Assembly: GCA_965243695.1 (NCBI GenBank)
Contig: CBDEWC010000039.1
Coordinates: 1 to 64,000, forward strand
From: JAKVCB01 sp965243695
GTDB taxonomy: Bacteria; Planctomycetota; Planctomycetia; Pirellulales; Lacipirellulaceae
DNA: 64,000 nt
Direction: 5' to 3'
In this document: positions 63,341 through 64,000 of the stretch, piece after piece
Numbering within the stretch: position 1 is the stretch's first letter
Layout: each line of letters opens with the position of its first letter
Made by a program: the position numbers and the translations under genes
The notes under the pieces: generated by a model
Database searches by the model: none
What the model saw: the letters and a program-made list of their open reading frames with translations, nothing else
Told to the model about the DNA's origin: nothing

Positions 63341-64000
63341 ATGGACACATCAGCCACCATTATCGCAATCTCTTCGCCTCCTGGTCATTCCGCACATGGT
63401 CTTATACGACTCAGTGGAGCGCATTCAGTTGTTGCCGTTAATAACTGTTGTGAATCATCTATTGAATCGCAATGGCGTGGCGTGCGGACAATGCGGTTTA
63501 TTATTGATGGTTCTCGCAATACGACATTGCCAATACTGGTGATGAGTTTCCCGTCGCCAAATTCTTACACGGGCGAAGATGTGATTGAGTTGAGGTGTCC
63601 CGGAAACCCAATGCTTCTTGATCGTATTGTTCAGGAAGTTATTGATCGTTCGAAGCGAGCAATAGATGAAGAGCATCTTGTGCGCCGCGCTGAACCTGGC
63701 GAGTTCACAGCGAGAGCGTATTGGCATGGCCGCTTGACATTAACACAAGCAGAGGGTGTTGCAGCAGCAATTGCAGCGCGATCAGATGAAGAGTTAGAAA
63801 CAGCCAGACTACTGTTGAGCGAAGACTTTGGAGATTGGGCGCGAAGTAGTGGTGACGAACTTACACAGCTGCTTGGATTAGTTGAAGCTGGTATTGACTT
63901 TACTGATCAAGAAGACGTGGTCGCTATTGAACCGGATGTATTACATAAGCGTATTCTTGCCATTCAAGAACGCTGGCAGCAGTGGCTGGGGCATCATGCA
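63341..64000 (+). CDS. mnmE: tRNA modification GTPase MnmE, N-terminal part (runs off the window)
   Basis: The first 220 codons are visible from ATG 63341, open to the window edge. MnmE with MnmG makes the 5-aminomethyl-type modification of wobble uridines. The N-terminal tetrahydrofolate-binding domain shows SPNSYTGEDVIELRCPGNPM and RRAEPGEFTARAYWHGRLTL followed by TQAEGVAAAI. A helical domain then begins (LVEAGIDFTDQEDV). The usual GKSS GTPase motif lies beyond the window. It sits 46 bp after yidC, a common gene order. Confidence 0.92.
   Translation, partial: MDTSATIIAISSPPGHSAHGLIRLSGAHSVVAVNNCCESSIESQWRGVRTMRFIIDGSRNTTLPILVMSFPSPNSYTGEDVIELRCPGNPMLLDRIVQEVIDRSKRAIDEEHLVRRAEPGEFTARAYWHGRLTLTQAEGVAAAIAARSDEELETARLLLSEDFGDWARSSGDELTQLLGLVEAGIDFTDQEDVVAIEPDVLHKRILAIQERWQQWLGHHA

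Noticed and set aside
1..64000. tRNA, rRNA, riboswitch or insertion-sequence elements
   Set aside because: No cloverleaf, rRNA-like, T-box/FMN-type or transposase sequence was recognised by eye. In particular no FMN-riboswitch pattern was seen before ribBA.

Overview
The window reads as a chromosomal segment of a Planctomycetota-like bacterium, most plausibly a marine Phycisphaerae lineage. This is inference from gene content. The clues are secreted proteins ending in DxNGDGxVDxxDF dockerin-like repeats, a variant RibBA that has lost key residues, menaquinone synthesis by the futalosine route (MqnE), a NuoD-NuoE-NuoF cluster separated from other complex I genes, and many small operons on both strands with few long intergenic gaps. 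I see no rRNA, tRNA, CRISPR array, prophage or transposase.

Left end (1-6 kb, minus strand): two tandem paralogous genes for secreted C-type-lectin / beta-helix / dockerin proteins. Both are broken by frameshifts (about five in one). Next comes a secreted single-haem cytochrome c-like protein that also ends in dockerin repeats.

6-17 kb (plus strand): a fused two-domain ABC permease without visible partners; nuoD-nuoE-small ORF-nuoF; ybeY and a CNNM/CorC membrane protein ending at a good intrinsic terminator; a putative lipoprotein; a GC-rich FkbM methyltransferase island bracketed by a 26-bp direct repeat; and a degenerate ribBA.

17-27.4 kb: a mannoside utilisation locus with a GH38 alpha-mannosidase, a sugar-binding protein, two permeases (one with an unusual periplasmic coiled-coil insert), a GH2 beta-mannosidase and the MalK/UgpC-type ATPase.

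27.4-39 kb: a Bax-inhibitor-1 family protein, a frameshifted GT-C-type glycosyltransferase, a Nif3-like protein, a giant AsmA-like protein, ispE, an M3 oligopeptidase overlapping a group II PLP decarboxylase.

39-44.7 kb: one compact six-gene operon with a Cys-rich secreted protein, an HlyD-type adaptor, a LolD/MacB-type ATPase, two FtsX-type permeases and a lipoprotein. A perfect palindrome lies at its promoter region. It looks like a dedicated envelope export system, perhaps metal-related, and is one of the two best candidates for something undescribed.

44.7-64 kb: mobA, an exported unknown, a 917-residue coiled-coil protein with a Wzz-like C-terminus (the other best candidate), mqnE, a parA-vanZ/zinc-ribbon-murJ operon, recO, an HDOD-GGDEF protein, an lpd-M16 peptidase pair, a metallophosphoesterase, a yidC carrying nine 24-bp in-frame tandem repeats, and the start of mnmE running off the right edge.
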